A DNA stretch of 64,000 nt from Parapedobacter defluvii. GTDB lineage: Bacteria; Bacteroidota; Bacteroidia; Sphingobacteriales; Sphingobacteriaceae. Position 1 is the first letter of the stretch, and every line of letters starts with the position of its first letter. The notes beneath the pieces were generated by a model. The model saw nothing but the letters and a program-made list of their open reading frames with translations, searched no databases and had not been told where the DNA came from. The stretch covers positions 749,915 to 813,914 of the forward strand of contig NZ_BMIK01000001.1 of assembly GCF_014642075.1 (NCBI RefSeq), written 5' to 3'. A program made the position numbers and the translations under genes. Shown here piece by piece: positions 1-9,259 of this stretch.

Positions 1-1919
1 GCCGTTTTTCCAGTATCGACCACGTTGATCCGTTGCTGACTTTATACGTGAATTGCCCCGAGGAGGATTCGCACCTAAAGTATACGGCACTGTTGGCGGT
101 CCGCAATAACCTGAGAGGAGCCGGTGTTGCAGAACAGGCGGTAAAAATGAAATGGGACGATACCAAACAGGGCACGATCGCGATGGCTATGCGCGACGTC
201 CCGTCACAGGCAGCTGCGACATTTGTATTGGATTATGTGCTCCATCACGATATACCGCACGATGTACTGCAGAAGAACCTCGAATTTATCGGTAGGTATG
301 CGAGTTCTGCACAGCTTTCGCAAATTGTGCCAATTATCACGGAAAAGTTTGCGGGCGATAAGCAGATCCAGCTCTCGCTGTTTCTCAATATTCAGGAAGG
401 GATTGCCCAGCGGGGGCTTGCCGTTAATCCAGCCCTGCGGACATGGGGTACACAGCTTGCCGGTCATTTCCTGAACGAGCTGTCAGACAATCAGGATACG
501 TGGATGAGTACACCGATGGAAAGCCGTCGGGACGATCTCAGCCCTTGGTTGATGTCAGATGCATTCCTTACGCAGGTGACGCCCGCCTTCCGGATTTACC
601 TGAGCGAACGAAATGGCTATAAGCCCCGGTCGATCCTTTACACCAAACCCTTTACACTGCCGGCTGAAATCCGCATGAATGTATTTGATAACGATGTGCA
701 TAACACGGAGGAAAAAGTAGGTACATCAAAAAATGCTGTACGTATCCGGTTGGCCGACGGCGATCAAGTTATTGCAGAATACCGCATGAAGCAGGACACC
801 AAGATGGAGTTTTCGGATCTCATTAAATCAACCACACTTGATTTGCATGAATATGAAGGTAAAATGGGCTATATCGAGGTGGTTGACAGCTCGGAGACAG
901 GATCCATCGGTATCGGGAAGTTGGAACCTGCAGTGGTTGACATGCCTCCTTACACCCCTTCAGATATAGATACTTGGCGGCAGCGGGCAGCTGAGATAGC
1001 CGGGAATCTGAAAATTACGGACTTAAGGAGTCGCCTTGTACAGGTATTTCAGGCATCCTGGATCCATGTCGATACACGCTTAGCGGCAGCGAATGCACTG
1101 GCCAATATGCCTGCAAGAGAAGATGCCGATTTATTGGGTAAGGTATTCGTAGATAAATCAACACCTGCTTTATTGAGGGAACGTTTGGCGGCGATTTTGG
1201 GACAGCTACCTCCCGAGCAATCACTTCCCTATCTTCAGGAGGCACTGGAAGGCAGTGCCAGACCCGTGCAACTCGCAGCAACCACTGCACTGGCGGGATC
1301 ATCCACCGGAATAGGGTTGCTTCTGCAAACCATGGAGGACGGAAAGGCAGCTGTCGATTTGCTTACGGAATTCCGGGTGAAAGAATTGCTGGAAGCTCAT
1401 GCGCAACCCAATCAGCAGGCGCGCATAAAAAACCTGTTGGCGAAGGGAGAAGATGAACGTGCTGCGAGGAAGAAACTGATCGAGGATCGCATTGCCAACT
1501 TTAAAGAGACCGGGACACGCACGGAAAAAGGTAAGGCGATCTTTGAAACCAACTGTGCGATATGCCATCAGATCGGTGGTTCCGGTGGGATGATCGGTCC
1601 GCAGCTTAACGGCATCGGCAACTGGGGTGTACGGGCACTGACGGAAAAGATATTGGATCCCAATCGGAACATTTCGGAATCTTTCCGCACATACAACATT
1701 ACGCTAAACGACGGAAAGCAACAAACCGGATTGTACCGGAGAACCGAGGGCGAAGTAATGGTTTTTGCAGATATCAGCGGCAAAGAGTTTAAGGTGGCCA
1801 AAAAGGACATGAAATCCTACACGCCGTCGCCTTACACATTGATGCCCGATCAATTCAGGCATATCCTTTCCGAGGAGGAATTCGGTTCGCTATTGGAGTA
1901 TCTGTTGAGTGTTAAATAA
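1..1919 (+). CDS. HEAT-repeat protein with C-terminal cytochrome c domain (5' truncated)
   Basis: The reading frame is open from base 3, so the gene starts upstream of the window; the TTG at 33 is only the first possible internal start. The visible part has a middle section of helical HEAT-like repeats (about 1000-1450) and a C-terminal haem-binding domain with a CxxCH motif (Cys-Ala-Ile-Cys-His, 1554-1568) and a later Met-Pro-Asp that could give the axial methionine. This layout is typical of the Planctomycete/Bacteroidota putative haem-binding proteins (TIGR02603-like), usually fused to a sugar-dehydrogenase-like propeller at the N-terminus; that part is not visible. The expected role is periplasmic electron transfer coupled to oxidation of a sugar-like compound (inference). 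The FG-GAP lipoprotein starts 18 bp downstream, suggesting co-transcription. The cytochrome domain is clear; the substrate is unknown. Confidence 0.82.
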   Translation, partial: RFSSIDHVDPLLTLYVNCPEEDSHLKYTALLAVRNNLRGAGVAEQAVKMKWDDTKQGTIAMAMRDVPSQAAATFVLDYVLHHDIPHDVLQKNLEFIGRYASSAQLSQIVPIITEKFAGDKQIQLSLFLNIQEGIAQRGLAVNPALRTWGTQLAGHFLNELSDNQDTWMSTPMESRRDDLSPWLMSDAFLTQVTPAFRIYLSERNGYKPRSILYTKPFTLPAEIRMNVFDNDVHNTEEKVGTSKNAVRIRLADGDQVIAEYRMKQDTKMEFSDLIKSTTLDLHEYEGKMGYIEVVDSSETGSIGIGKLEPAVVDMPPYTPSDIDTWRQRAAEIAGNLKITDLRSRLVQVFQASWIHVDTRLAAANALANMPAREDADLLGKVFVDKSTPALLRERLAAILGQLPPEQSLPYLQEALEGSARPVQLAATTALAGSSTGIGLLLQTMEDGKAAVDLLTEFRVKELLEAHAQPNQQARIKNLLAKGEDERAARKKLIEDRIANFKETGTRTEKGKAIFETNCAICHQIGGSGGMIGPQLNGIGNWGVRALTEKILDPNRNISESFRTYNITLNDGKQQTGLYRRTEGEVMVFADISGKEFKVAKKDMKSYTPSPYTLMPDQFRHILSEEEFGSLLEYLLSVK

Positions 1920-1937
1920 CAATCTTATAATACAAAG

Positions 1938-3125
1938 ATGATCATGGAAAAAACAACTGGAATGATGTTGATTGTGTTGTCGGTTTTATCGGTTAACATC
2001 AGTTGTATGGGACAACAAAAAAAGCAAAGAACAGTGTTGTTTGAGAAACATGTACTTTGCGACACCTTTGTGTCGGAAGGGGTTACTGTTGCAGACGTGA
2101 ATAAGGATGGACAGCTGGATATTGTTGCCGGCGCCTATTGGTTTGAAGCACCGGCATGGAAACAACACGAACTGGCCCAGCCGCAGGCCTTTGCGTATGA
2201 CAAAGGGTACAGCAATGCTTTTCTGCATTTTGCGCTCGATGTGGACCAGGATGGCTGGGTGGATATCATTCGGGTGGACTTCCCAGGAAAAGCGGTGGTT
2301 TGGCATGAAAATCCAAAAGGTGCTCCCGGCCACTGGAAAGAACATCCCATTTACAAAGCTTTCGGAAATGAGACACCGCTTTTCATCGATATTGACGGTG
2401 ATGGAAGGCCGGATCTGCTCGGCAACGATCCCGAAGCGCAGGAGGTGATCTGGCTGCAGGCCCCTCGTAAGCGCGGGGATACCGTATGGAAAAAGCACGT
2501 CATCAGCAAAGAAGCTGGACTCGGAACCCATCAATTCACACACGGACTGGGCGTCGGCGATCTAAACGAGGATGGCCGTCCGGACGTGTTGATTAACAAA
2601 GGCTGGTGGGAGGCTCCAGCCGTACACGATGACCTGCCCTGGAAATTTCATCCGGCGGATTTCGGGGAAGATTGCGCGCAAATGCATGTGTTCGATGTAA
2701 ACGGTGACGGTTTGGTGGATGTTATCAGCTCATCCGCACATAATTACGGGGTTTGGTGGCATGAGCAACAGCGCGACGCTACGGGCGGCTCCCGCTGGGA
2801 AAGGCACGTGATAGACAGCACGTTCTCGCAGAGCCATGCACTGACGTGGAAGGACATCAACAGCGACGGGCATCCTGACCTGATTACCGGAAAACGTTTT
2901 TTTGCACACAATGGGCATGATCCGGGGGCTTTCGAACCGGCGGTATTAAAATGGTATGAGTTTATGCCGGGTAAGGCGCCCTATTGGCGCGAACATCAGA
3001 TCGATGATAACAGCGGAGTGGGGCTGCAGGTCGTGGTCGAAGACGTAAACGGAGACGGAATGGAAGATGTTGTTGTTTCCAACAAAAAAGGGGTGTTTTT
3101 CTTAAAGCAATTAGGTCATAAATAG
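1938..3125 (+). CDS. FG-GAP/VCBS repeat lipoprotein, seven-bladed propeller
   Basis: A 395-residue exported protein. A hydrophobic N-terminus ends in a lipobox-like Asn-Ile-Ser-Cys with Cys at residue 23, so it is probably a lipoprotein; ATG 1944 is an alternative start. Seven repeats each carry a calcium-loop motif of the form DxNxDGxxD (variants DVNKDGQLD, DVDQDGWVD, DIDGDGRPD, DLNEDGRPD, DVNGDGLVD, DINSDGHPD, DVNGDGMED). Seven copies fit one closed FG-GAP beta-propeller. No catalytic motif is recognisable. Such proteins often accompany haem-containing dehydrogenase-like proteins in Bacteroidota and Planctomycetes, and the close spacing to the upstream cytochrome gene suggests a shared role at the cell surface or in the periplasm. 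Function beyond calcium-stabilised binding cannot be stated. Confidence 0.85.
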   Translation: MIMEKTTGMMLIVLSVLSVNISCMGQQKKQRTVLFEKHVLCDTFVSEGVTVADVNKDGQLDIVAGAYWFEAPAWKQHELAQPQAFAYDKGYSNAFLHFALDVDQDGWVDIIRVDFPGKAVVWHENPKGAPGHWKEHPIYKAFGNETPLFIDIDGDGRPDLLGNDPEAQEVIWLQAPRKRGDTVWKKHVISKEAGLGTHQFTHGLGVGDLNEDGRPDVLINKGWWEAPAVHDDLPWKFHPADFGEDCAQMHVFDVNGDGLVDVISSSAHNYGVWWHEQQRDATGGSRWERHVIDSTFSQSHALTWKDINSDGHPDLITGKRFFAHNGHDPGAFEPAVLKWYEFMPGKAPYWREHQIDDNSGVGLQVVVEDVNGDGMEDVVVSNKKGVFFLKQLGHK

Positions 3126-3198
3126 AAGGTAGAAAAGGCGATCAAACGAAAGGAGGTTTTACAAAAGGAATCAATAAATGTAAGTGGTTTGCCAAAAA

Positions 3199-3227
3199 TG
3201 CCGGTAGTGATGGAAGCACTACCGGCG
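3199..3227. terminator. hairpin between the cytochrome/propeller operon and the first SusC
   Basis: A perfect 10-bp inverted repeat, gccggtagtg (3200-3209) and cactaccggc (3217-3226), encloses a 7-nt loop. It lies 74 bp after the propeller gene and 90 bp before the SusC start. There is no T-run on the plus side; an A-run on the left gives a T-run only for minus-strand transcripts. It probably stabilises or ends the upstream transcript. Confidence 0.5.
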
Positions 3228-3257
3228 TGTAATGAGCAGATCTGTGATTAAATAGTA

Positions 3258-3274
3258 GCATGATTTGATCATGC
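3258..3274. promoter_or_regulatory. palindromic candidate operator upstream of STN-type susC
   Basis: A 17-bp palindrome, GCATGAT-TTG-ATCATGC, ends 42 bp before the SusC start. Position and symmetry fit a dimeric regulator site. No exact TAnnTTTG promoter was found in this gap, which would fit use of an alternative (ECF) sigma factor, as expected for a SusC with an STN domain. The assignment rests on symmetry alone. Confidence 0.3.
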
Positions 3275-3316
3275 CAATAAAGAGAAAACCAAGATAAACT
3301 CAAACATTGCAAAATT

Positions 3317-6300
3317 ATGTATTTAAATGGATTGGGCAAGTGGCTACGATGTCTTTTGCCGCTACCACACCTGACATTTTTAAAAAAAATGTCCGGAACA
3401 CAGCAACGAATGCTAATTATGAATCTATCCCTATTTTCTTTAGCTCTTGTCTGTTTCCAGTTCGCGTTTGCAGGGAAAATAGTTGCGCAGAAAGTTACCC
3501 TACAAGAAAAGGAAGCAACGGTTGTTCAATTATTGAATAAGATCGAGAAACAGACAGGCTTTACCGCATTTTATAGAAAGAAGGACATAGACGAGACAAA
3601 ACGCCTAAGCGTCAATTTGCGCGAAGTGGAGCTGAGGGAGGCTCTTCATGTGATTTTTGACGAATTGGCGTGTGATTATGAGATTAAGGAGCGAATAATT
3701 ATCGTGCGAAAAAGTGAGAAGAGAGAGCTCCAACAAGAAGTAACAAAGCCGCTAAAAGAGGTTCAGCATGAAGTTTTTGGAAAGGTTTTGAACCAATCTG
3801 GAGCTCCGTTGCCAGGGGTGACGGTTTCTTTAAAGGGCATGCAAGTGAGTACAGTAACTGATGAGGATGGAAATTTTCGGATTAACGCCGAAAAAGGTCA
3901 ACTACTGATTTTCACGAATATTGGTTATGAGACTCATGAGGCTGTTGTCAATGATCAAAATAATTTACAGATTGTATTAATTGAAACGTTGGCTGATCTT
4001 GATGAAGTGGTTGTTGTAGCTTTTGGTACACAAAAGAAGGCTACCATCACCGGGGCAATTACATCTGTTGGGCAGCAGGTTGTCAAATCAATTACCACTT
4101 CAGATTTATCCAAAGGATTGGCCGGCCGACTTCCAGGAGTCAGGGTAGTACAAAATTCAAGTGAACCGGGGTCTTTTGATACTAAATTCGATATCCGTGG
4201 ATTCTCTGATCCGCTGTTTATCGTTGATGGTATGGAAATGGCAAAGCGAGATTTTGTTAGGTTAAATCCAAACATTATAAAAGATATCAGTGTGCTGAAA
4301 GATGCTTCGGCTGCGGTGTACGGCGTAAAGGCAGCGAATGGTGTTATACTTGTCACCACCCAAAAAGGTGAGATAGGAAAGCCCGTAATAAGCTATTCAG
4401 GAGATTATGAGATCCAATCATTTACCAATACATTGACACCCTTGGACGCTTACCATTATGCTGTATTGAATACAGAGGCTGAAATCAATAACGGTATTCC
4501 ACCGAATGCGACGACCTTTAGTGCCGAAGATATTCAGGCCTATAAAGACGGTACTAAACAGAGTACAAATTGGTACGATTTGGTAACGAGACCTTATTCT
4601 GATAAACAACGTCATAACGTCAGTGTTAATGGCGGCAGCGAACGCATCCAATACTTTACCTCTATCGGTTACACAGGTGAAGATGGGATGTGGAGAAGTG
4701 GAGACCTTAATTATAAAAAGTACGATTTAAGAGCGAGTGTGACGGGTGAGATTACTGACAATCTAAAGATGAGTTTAAGCATTGACGGAATGCAGGATCA
4801 AAAAAATGAACCAGGAGCTCCGGCTTTTTTACCGGGAGTGATTGGAAGTATGTATTTCTCACTTTTCATGCAAGTTCCGACCAATCCTGTCTATGCAAAT
4901 AACAATCCAGCATATCTGCAGGATTCTTACGACGGGCAGCATCCATTAGCCATATCCAATGCCGATATCGGAGGCTATACACGTACGCAATTGAAAACTT
5001 TTCAGGGAAATTATACGATTGACTACGATGTGCCTTTCATTGAGGGGCTTAATGCCAGTCTCCGGTACGGTTATTATAACCTTGAACAATACATAAAGAA
5101 ATGGGCTCCGAAATTTCAGATGTATTCCTATGAGGAGTCTACGGGGACATACCGCAACACTGCTACAAAGAACGATCCGGCAAATTTGATGGGTGACTAT
5201 ACATCCATGCAGCGGCATACACTATATGGCCAACTAAACTACGCCAAATCGTTTTTAAAGAATAACCTCAATGTTACACTGGTCTTTGAGCAGAAACAAT
5301 TAAAAAACGATAATTTATCTGCTTACAGTGAATTTGATGCCAACGTTGATCAGTTTTTTGCGGGAACACGTAATCATCGGGTCACTTCTACTGATATTTA
5401 CGAAATCAACAACCAGAATATCATCAGTAAAGTCAATTATAATTATGATTCTAAGTATCTGTTAGAATCAGGATTTAATTTCGGTGGATCCTCACAATTT
5501 CCAGTGAATGGCCGGTGGGGATTTTTCCCATACGCATCTGTGGGTTGGGTAATATCACAGGAGAAATTCTTTAAGCCAATGTCGTCGTTCGTCTCCCAAT
5601 TGAAACTACGGGGATCGTGGGGGAAAATGGGCGACGATGGAGCAGCTGCATTCCAATTTTTGGAAGGATATGACTATCCCAGTGGCACATATGTTTTTGA
5701 TGACCGGATTACCCGGGGGCTGGGTTTTAGGAGTATTCCCAATCCTAACTTGACCTGGAGTACAAGTGTTACAAAGAACATTGGATTGGATTTGGATATC
5801 AAAAACAGGTTTGTTTATCTAAATCTCGATTTCTTTCAGCGGGATCGATCCGGATTGTTGGCTACCCGGACAACCATTATACCCGGCACCATCGGTCAAT
5901 CACTGTCTCAAGAGAATTTAAATAGTGACAAAATCCAGGGGTTGGAAATCGTGGTTGGGCATTCCAAAAAGAAAGGTGATTTTATGTATGATGTATCGGC
6001 CAATATGTCCTATACCCGCGGCCGGCTAATCCATATCGAGCGCAATGCTGATCCGAACTCCTGGGAGAATTGGAGAAATAACGGAACAGACAGGTGGACC
6101 AATATCGTTTGGGGATATGATTACATTGGACAGTTCCAGACCTATGAGGAAATCGTTAATTCACCTTTACAGGGTAATCATGCGCTTGCTAATCGGTTCT
6201 TGAAGCCGGGTGACCTCAAATACCGAGATGTGAATAATGATGGACTGATAAATCGGTTGGATGAGATCCCCATTGCACGGGGAAATACGCCGGAGATCAG

Positions 6301-6802
6301 TTTTGGTCTTGGAGGAACATTCAACTATAAGCAATTCGATTTGGACATCTTGTTTCAGGGAGCGGCTAATGTCAACTATCTGAACGACGGCCAGTGGTAT
6401 GCAAGGGAGGGTATTCATTGGATAGGACGTAATGGACTTATGAAATTTGCTGATAGGTGGCATCGCGAGGATTTGTTCGATGTAAACAGTCCATGGATTC
6501 CGGGCAGGTATCCGTCTACCTATTCGAGAGGGCCGGAATCACCTTCAACCCAATCCAATATTGCGAATTCAACATTTTGGGTAAACAATTCATCATATGT
6601 GCGGCTGAAAAGCGTGACATTTGGCTATACCTTGCAAAATGCTTTCCTCACTAAAATAGGTGTACAAAGTCTCCGGATCGTATTAAGCGGATTTAACCTA
6701 ATTACATGGACGGGATTGGAAGATGTGGATCCGGAGCGCCTTCAGAACTTGATCTATCCAAACACAAAAACATACAATTTTGGTTTGAACCTCCGGTTAT
6801 AA
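3317..6802 (+). CDS. SusC/RagA-family TonB-dependent transporter with N-terminal STN signalling domain
   Basis: A 1161-residue outer-membrane transporter expected to import oligosaccharides together with the SusD-like protein encoded 30 bp downstream. Order of parts: a long N-terminus with a hydrophobic signal segment about residues 33-57; an STN (secretin/TonB short N-terminal) domain about 59-131; a carboxypeptidase-regulatory-like beta-sandwich about 152-222; a TonB box (DEVVVVAFG) about 229-237; then plug and barrel to the C-terminus, ending in the usual aromatic/leucine-rich strand. The STN domain is the signature of transporters that report substrate binding to a FecR-type anti-sigma factor and an ECF sigma factor. 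No fecR gene is visible here. It is the only one of the five SusC proteins in the window with an STN. The start is uncertain: initiation nearer the hydrophobic segment (Met 32 or 35) is possible. Confidence 0.95.
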   Translation: MYLNGLGKWLRCLLPLPHLTFLKKMSGTQQRMLIMNLSLFSLALVCFQFAFAGKIVAQKVTLQEKEATVVQLLNKIEKQTGFTAFYRKKDIDETKRLSVNLREVELREALHVIFDELACDYEIKERIIIVRKSEKRELQQEVTKPLKEVQHEVFGKVLNQSGAPLPGVTVSLKGMQVSTVTDEDGNFRINAEKGQLLIFTNIGYETHEAVVNDQNNLQIVLIETLADLDEVVVVAFGTQKKATITGAITSVGQQVVKSITTSDLSKGLAGRLPGVRVVQNSSEPGSFDTKFDIRGFSDPLFIVDGMEMAKRDFVRLNPNIIKDISVLKDASAAVYGVKAANGVILVTTQKGEIGKPVISYSGDYEIQSFTNTLTPLDAYHYAVLNTEAEINNGIPPNATTFSAEDIQAYKDGTKQSTNWYDLVTRPYSDKQRHNVSVNGGSERIQYFTSIGYTGEDGMWRSGDLNYKKYDLRASVTGEITDNLKMSLSIDGMQDQKNEPGAPAFLPGVIGSMYFSLFMQVPTNPVYANNNPAYLQDSYDGQHPLAISNADIGGYTRTQLKTFQGNYTIDYDVPFIEGLNASLRYGYYNLEQYIKKWAPKFQMYSYEESTGTYRNTATKNDPANLMGDYTSMQRHTLYGQLNYAKSFLKNNLNVTLVFEQKQLKNDNLSAYSEFDANVDQFFAGTRNHRVTSTDIYEINNQNIISKVNYNYDSKYLLESGFNFGGSSQFPVNGRWGFFPYASVGWVISQEKFFKPMSSFVSQLKLRGSWGKMGDDGAAAFQFLEGYDYPSGTYVFDDRITRGLGFRSIPNPNLTWSTSVTKNIGLDLDIKNRFVYLNLDFFQRDRSGLLATRTTIIPGTIGQSLSQENLNSDKIQGLEIVVGHSKKKGDFMYDVSANMSYTRGRLIHIERNADPNSWENWRNNGTDRWTNIVWGYDYIGQFQTYEEIVNSPLQGNHALANRFLKPGDLKYRDVNNDGLINRLDEIPIARGNTPEISFGLGGTFNYKQFDLDILFQGAANVNYLNDGQWYAREGIHWIGRNGLMKFADRWHREDLFDVNSPWIPGRYPSTYSRGPESPSTQSNIANSTFWVNNSSYVRLKSVTFGYTLQNAFLTKIGVQSLRIVLSGFNLITWTGLEDVDPERLQNLIYPNTKTYNFGLNLRL

Positions 6803-6832
6803 TCCGTTTAGCAATTATCCAAATATAAAAAT

Positions 6833-8563
6833 ATGAAAACCAATTACATATATATGTTTGCGGGATTATGGTTGATGGTGGCCCTGACTTCCTGTAAAGA
6901 ATTTTTAAATACCAAACCATTAAATATCATCAGTGATGAGGACGTATTTAAAGACGAGTCATTAATCTTATCTTATCTGGCTACGCTTTATGACGCATTG
7001 CCGATGGACAATTTTGGCAACGCGATGTTAGGTCCGAATGAAAGTATAGGTGGTACGGGCAGTGGAGGTGATTTTTGGGGATACAATCACATACGAAGGG
7101 TCAATGCACTATTGGAAAAGCTGCCAGCGTCTCCGCTTAATGAAAACCTTAAAACAACTTTGATAGGAGAAGCGAAGTTTCTAAGAGCTTATTATTATTT
7201 CGGAATGGTAAAGCGATATGGAGGTGTACCGATAATCAAATCTGTGCAACAATATACTGGCGAAGGCGATATAAGTGTGTATCAGGTGCCCCGCGACGAA
7301 GAGGTTGATGTATACAATTTTATTTACGAAGATCTGGCCGAAGCAGCAACATTATTGCCAGAAACGAACAGCAAAGGCAGGGCGACGAAATTCAGCGCAT
7401 TAGCCCTCCAATCGAGGGCAATGTTGTACGCAGGCTCATCGGCCAAATATGCTCCCGTACAGCTGAATGGATTGGTAGGTATCCCCGAATCGGAACAAAA
7501 CAGATTCTGGCAATCGGCATTTGATGCGGCGGAGGCCATTATTAATTCCCGCAATTTTTCACTATATCAACAACAAACTGATTTAGCTGAGAACTTCGCG
7601 CAATTGTTTTTAGATGACAGTAATCCGGAGGCAATTTTTATACGGTATTATTCGTATCCTGAAAAAACGCACAACTACGATCGCGATGTGATTCCGTTCG
7701 GTGTTCGCGGCCCCGATGGTTATGGCTCGGGATCCACTCCGGTATTGGAATTCGTGGAACAATTTGAGTTGAAAGATGGGTCACCAGGTGCACTGAAAAT
7801 CGGCACACCCAATGCCCCCGTTTTTTACGATCATCCTATGGATCTTTTTGCTGATCATGATCCTCGGCTTTTGGGTACGGTTATTTTGCCAGCTAGTCTA
7901 TGGCGGGGAGAGGAGATCGATATTCAGGCAGGACTTTTTGATCAAGGCGTTAAAATTGAGTCAGGTGATCCCAATGTAAGGTATAATCCCGCAACCAAGC
8001 GAATTGATGCCAATGGAACTATTAAAGTAGTGGGATCAAGTGGTTTCGGCTCTGAAAAAACGCAAACAGGATTCTATTTAAGGAAATATCTTGATAATAC
8101 GTTGGCACGTGCCAATGTACGTACTAACGGTTCGTCGCAACATTGGATCGCGTTGCGTTACGGTGAGGTGCTATTGAATTACGCGGAGGCAGCTATTGAA
8201 CTTGGAAAAATTGCGGAGGCTAAGGAAGCTATGAATGAAATCAGATCAAGGGCGGGAATTAGTGTACTTACTGATGAAGAAGTTACCCTTGATCGGGTAC
8301 GGCATGAACGGGTGATAGAACTGGGCTTTGAAAGCCATAGCCTGTGGGACTATAAACGTTGGCGGTTGACGGATCGGTTGTACAATAATTCAACGGTTGG
8401 TGCACTTAAATGTTATTTCGACATCCAAGCCAATGCCTATCGATTCGAAACTTCAACCGTGCCAAATGCTTTTAAGACGTTTGTACCCACGTCATATTAT
8501 ACGGCAATACCTGCCTCCGAGTTAACGGCTAATCCGAATCTGATTCAAAATCCGGGATATTAA
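6833..8563 (+). CDS. SusD/RagB-family glycan-binding lipoprotein
   Basis: A 576-residue surface lipoprotein; a hydrophobic N-terminus ends in Leu-Thr-Ser-Cys, a good lipobox. TPR-like helices in the first half and the late motif with YAEAAIELG and RSRAGI, followed by an Arg-His-Glu-Arg signature (RHERVIELGFE), are characteristic of SusD/RagB. It caps the SusC barrel encoded just upstream and delivers glycan. It belongs to a different SusD subgroup from the four in the mirror-image quartets: those have a 'DGR/DGN' motif just after the lipobox and end in WQNPGW, whereas this one ends in QNPGY. It is followed after 5 bp by a DUF3823 gene, the usual partner of this subgroup. Confidence 0.95.
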   Translation: MKTNYIYMFAGLWLMVALTSCKEFLNTKPLNIISDEDVFKDESLILSYLATLYDALPMDNFGNAMLGPNESIGGTGSGGDFWGYNHIRRVNALLEKLPASPLNENLKTTLIGEAKFLRAYYYFGMVKRYGGVPIIKSVQQYTGEGDISVYQVPRDEEVDVYNFIYEDLAEAATLLPETNSKGRATKFSALALQSRAMLYAGSSAKYAPVQLNGLVGIPESEQNRFWQSAFDAAEAIINSRNFSLYQQQTDLAENFAQLFLDDSNPEAIFIRYYSYPEKTHNYDRDVIPFGVRGPDGYGSGSTPVLEFVEQFELKDGSPGALKIGTPNAPVFYDHPMDLFADHDPRLLGTVILPASLWRGEEIDIQAGLFDQGVKIESGDPNVRYNPATKRIDANGTIKVVGSSGFGSEKTQTGFYLRKYLDNTLARANVRTNGSSQHWIALRYGEVLLNYAEAAIELGKIAEAKEAMNEIRSRAGISVLTDEEVTLDRVRHERVIELGFESHSLWDYKRWRLTDRLYNNSTVGALKCYFDIQANAYRFETSTVPNAFKTFVPTSYYTAIPASELTANPNLIQNPGY

Positions 8564-8568
8564 AAACT

Positions 8569-9255
8569 ATGAATATGAACATTTCACGAATAATCATCAT
8601 CGTATTATCGGCTGTTTTCGCCTCTTGCAGTATCGATAATTATTCTCCGCCGAATGGGGGAATTCATGGAAAGCTGATCGATAAGATCACCAGTAAAAAC
8701 TTTCAAACACAGCAACCCAATGGATATAATGTATTATTATTTGAGAAAGGAGGATCTCAAAATATTCCGTTGGTAATCCCCGGGAAGCCTGATGGTACGT
8801 TTGAAAATTCCTATATTTTTCAAAATGAGTATAAAGTGGTCGTCACGGAGGGTGCTTTCTTTCCGCTTGACACGGTGACAGTGCAAGTAGGAGAACGCAC
8901 GCAGGTTGACTTCGAAGTGATGCCTTATCTGGCCTTGACTAACGTCAGTGTAACCACTTCACCTGGGAAAATCACTGCTACTTACAACATAGCCCGACAG
9001 GTGGAAAGCGGAAAGATATTGGATCGCATGACCTTGGTATCTGAGATCCCCACGGTTAATAACGTAGTGTTTGATCACCGACGAGCTACCGATTTGTCTG
9101 CTGTTGCCGACCCAGCGATATTAGCCGACACGTTTGTTGACGAGATCGACGGATTGACTTCAGGTAAGAAGTATTATGTGCGTGTAGCCGCGCGAATTCA
9201 ATCTGCGCTCGGGCGATATAATTACAGCGATGTTTTTGAAGTTACTATTCCTTAA
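8569..9255 (+). CDS. DUF3823 domain lipoprotein
   Basis: A 228-residue lipoprotein with lipobox Phe-Ala-Ser-Cys. The N-terminal half resembles a carboxypeptidase-regulatory-like beta-sandwich (GGIHGKLIDKITSK, then ENSYIFQNEYKVVV); the C-terminal half looks like a second beta-sandwich (LALTNVSVTTSPGKITATYN). This matches DUF3823 proteins encoded directly after SusD in many Bacteroidota loci, where they are thought to be surface glycan-binding accessories. No catalytic residues are apparent. It sits between SusD (5-bp gap) and the epimerase (4-bp gap), clearly in the same operon. Confidence 0.85.
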   Translation: MNMNISRIIIIVLSAVFASCSIDNYSPPNGGIHGKLIDKITSKNFQTQQPNGYNVLLFEKGGSQNIPLVIPGKPDGTFENSYIFQNEYKVVVTEGAFFPLDTVTVQVGERTQVDFEVMPYLALTNVSVTTSPGKITATYNIARQVESGKILDRMTLVSEIPTVNNVVFDHRRATDLSAVADPAILADTFVDEIDGLTSGKKYYVRVAARIQSALGRYNYSDVFEVTIP

Positions 9256-9259
9256 AAAA

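Noticed and set aside
1986-2543. 185-codon open frame antisense to the FG-GAP lipoprotein
   Set aside because: The plus-strand frame has seven calcium-loop repeats; the antisense frame has none and no ribosome site.
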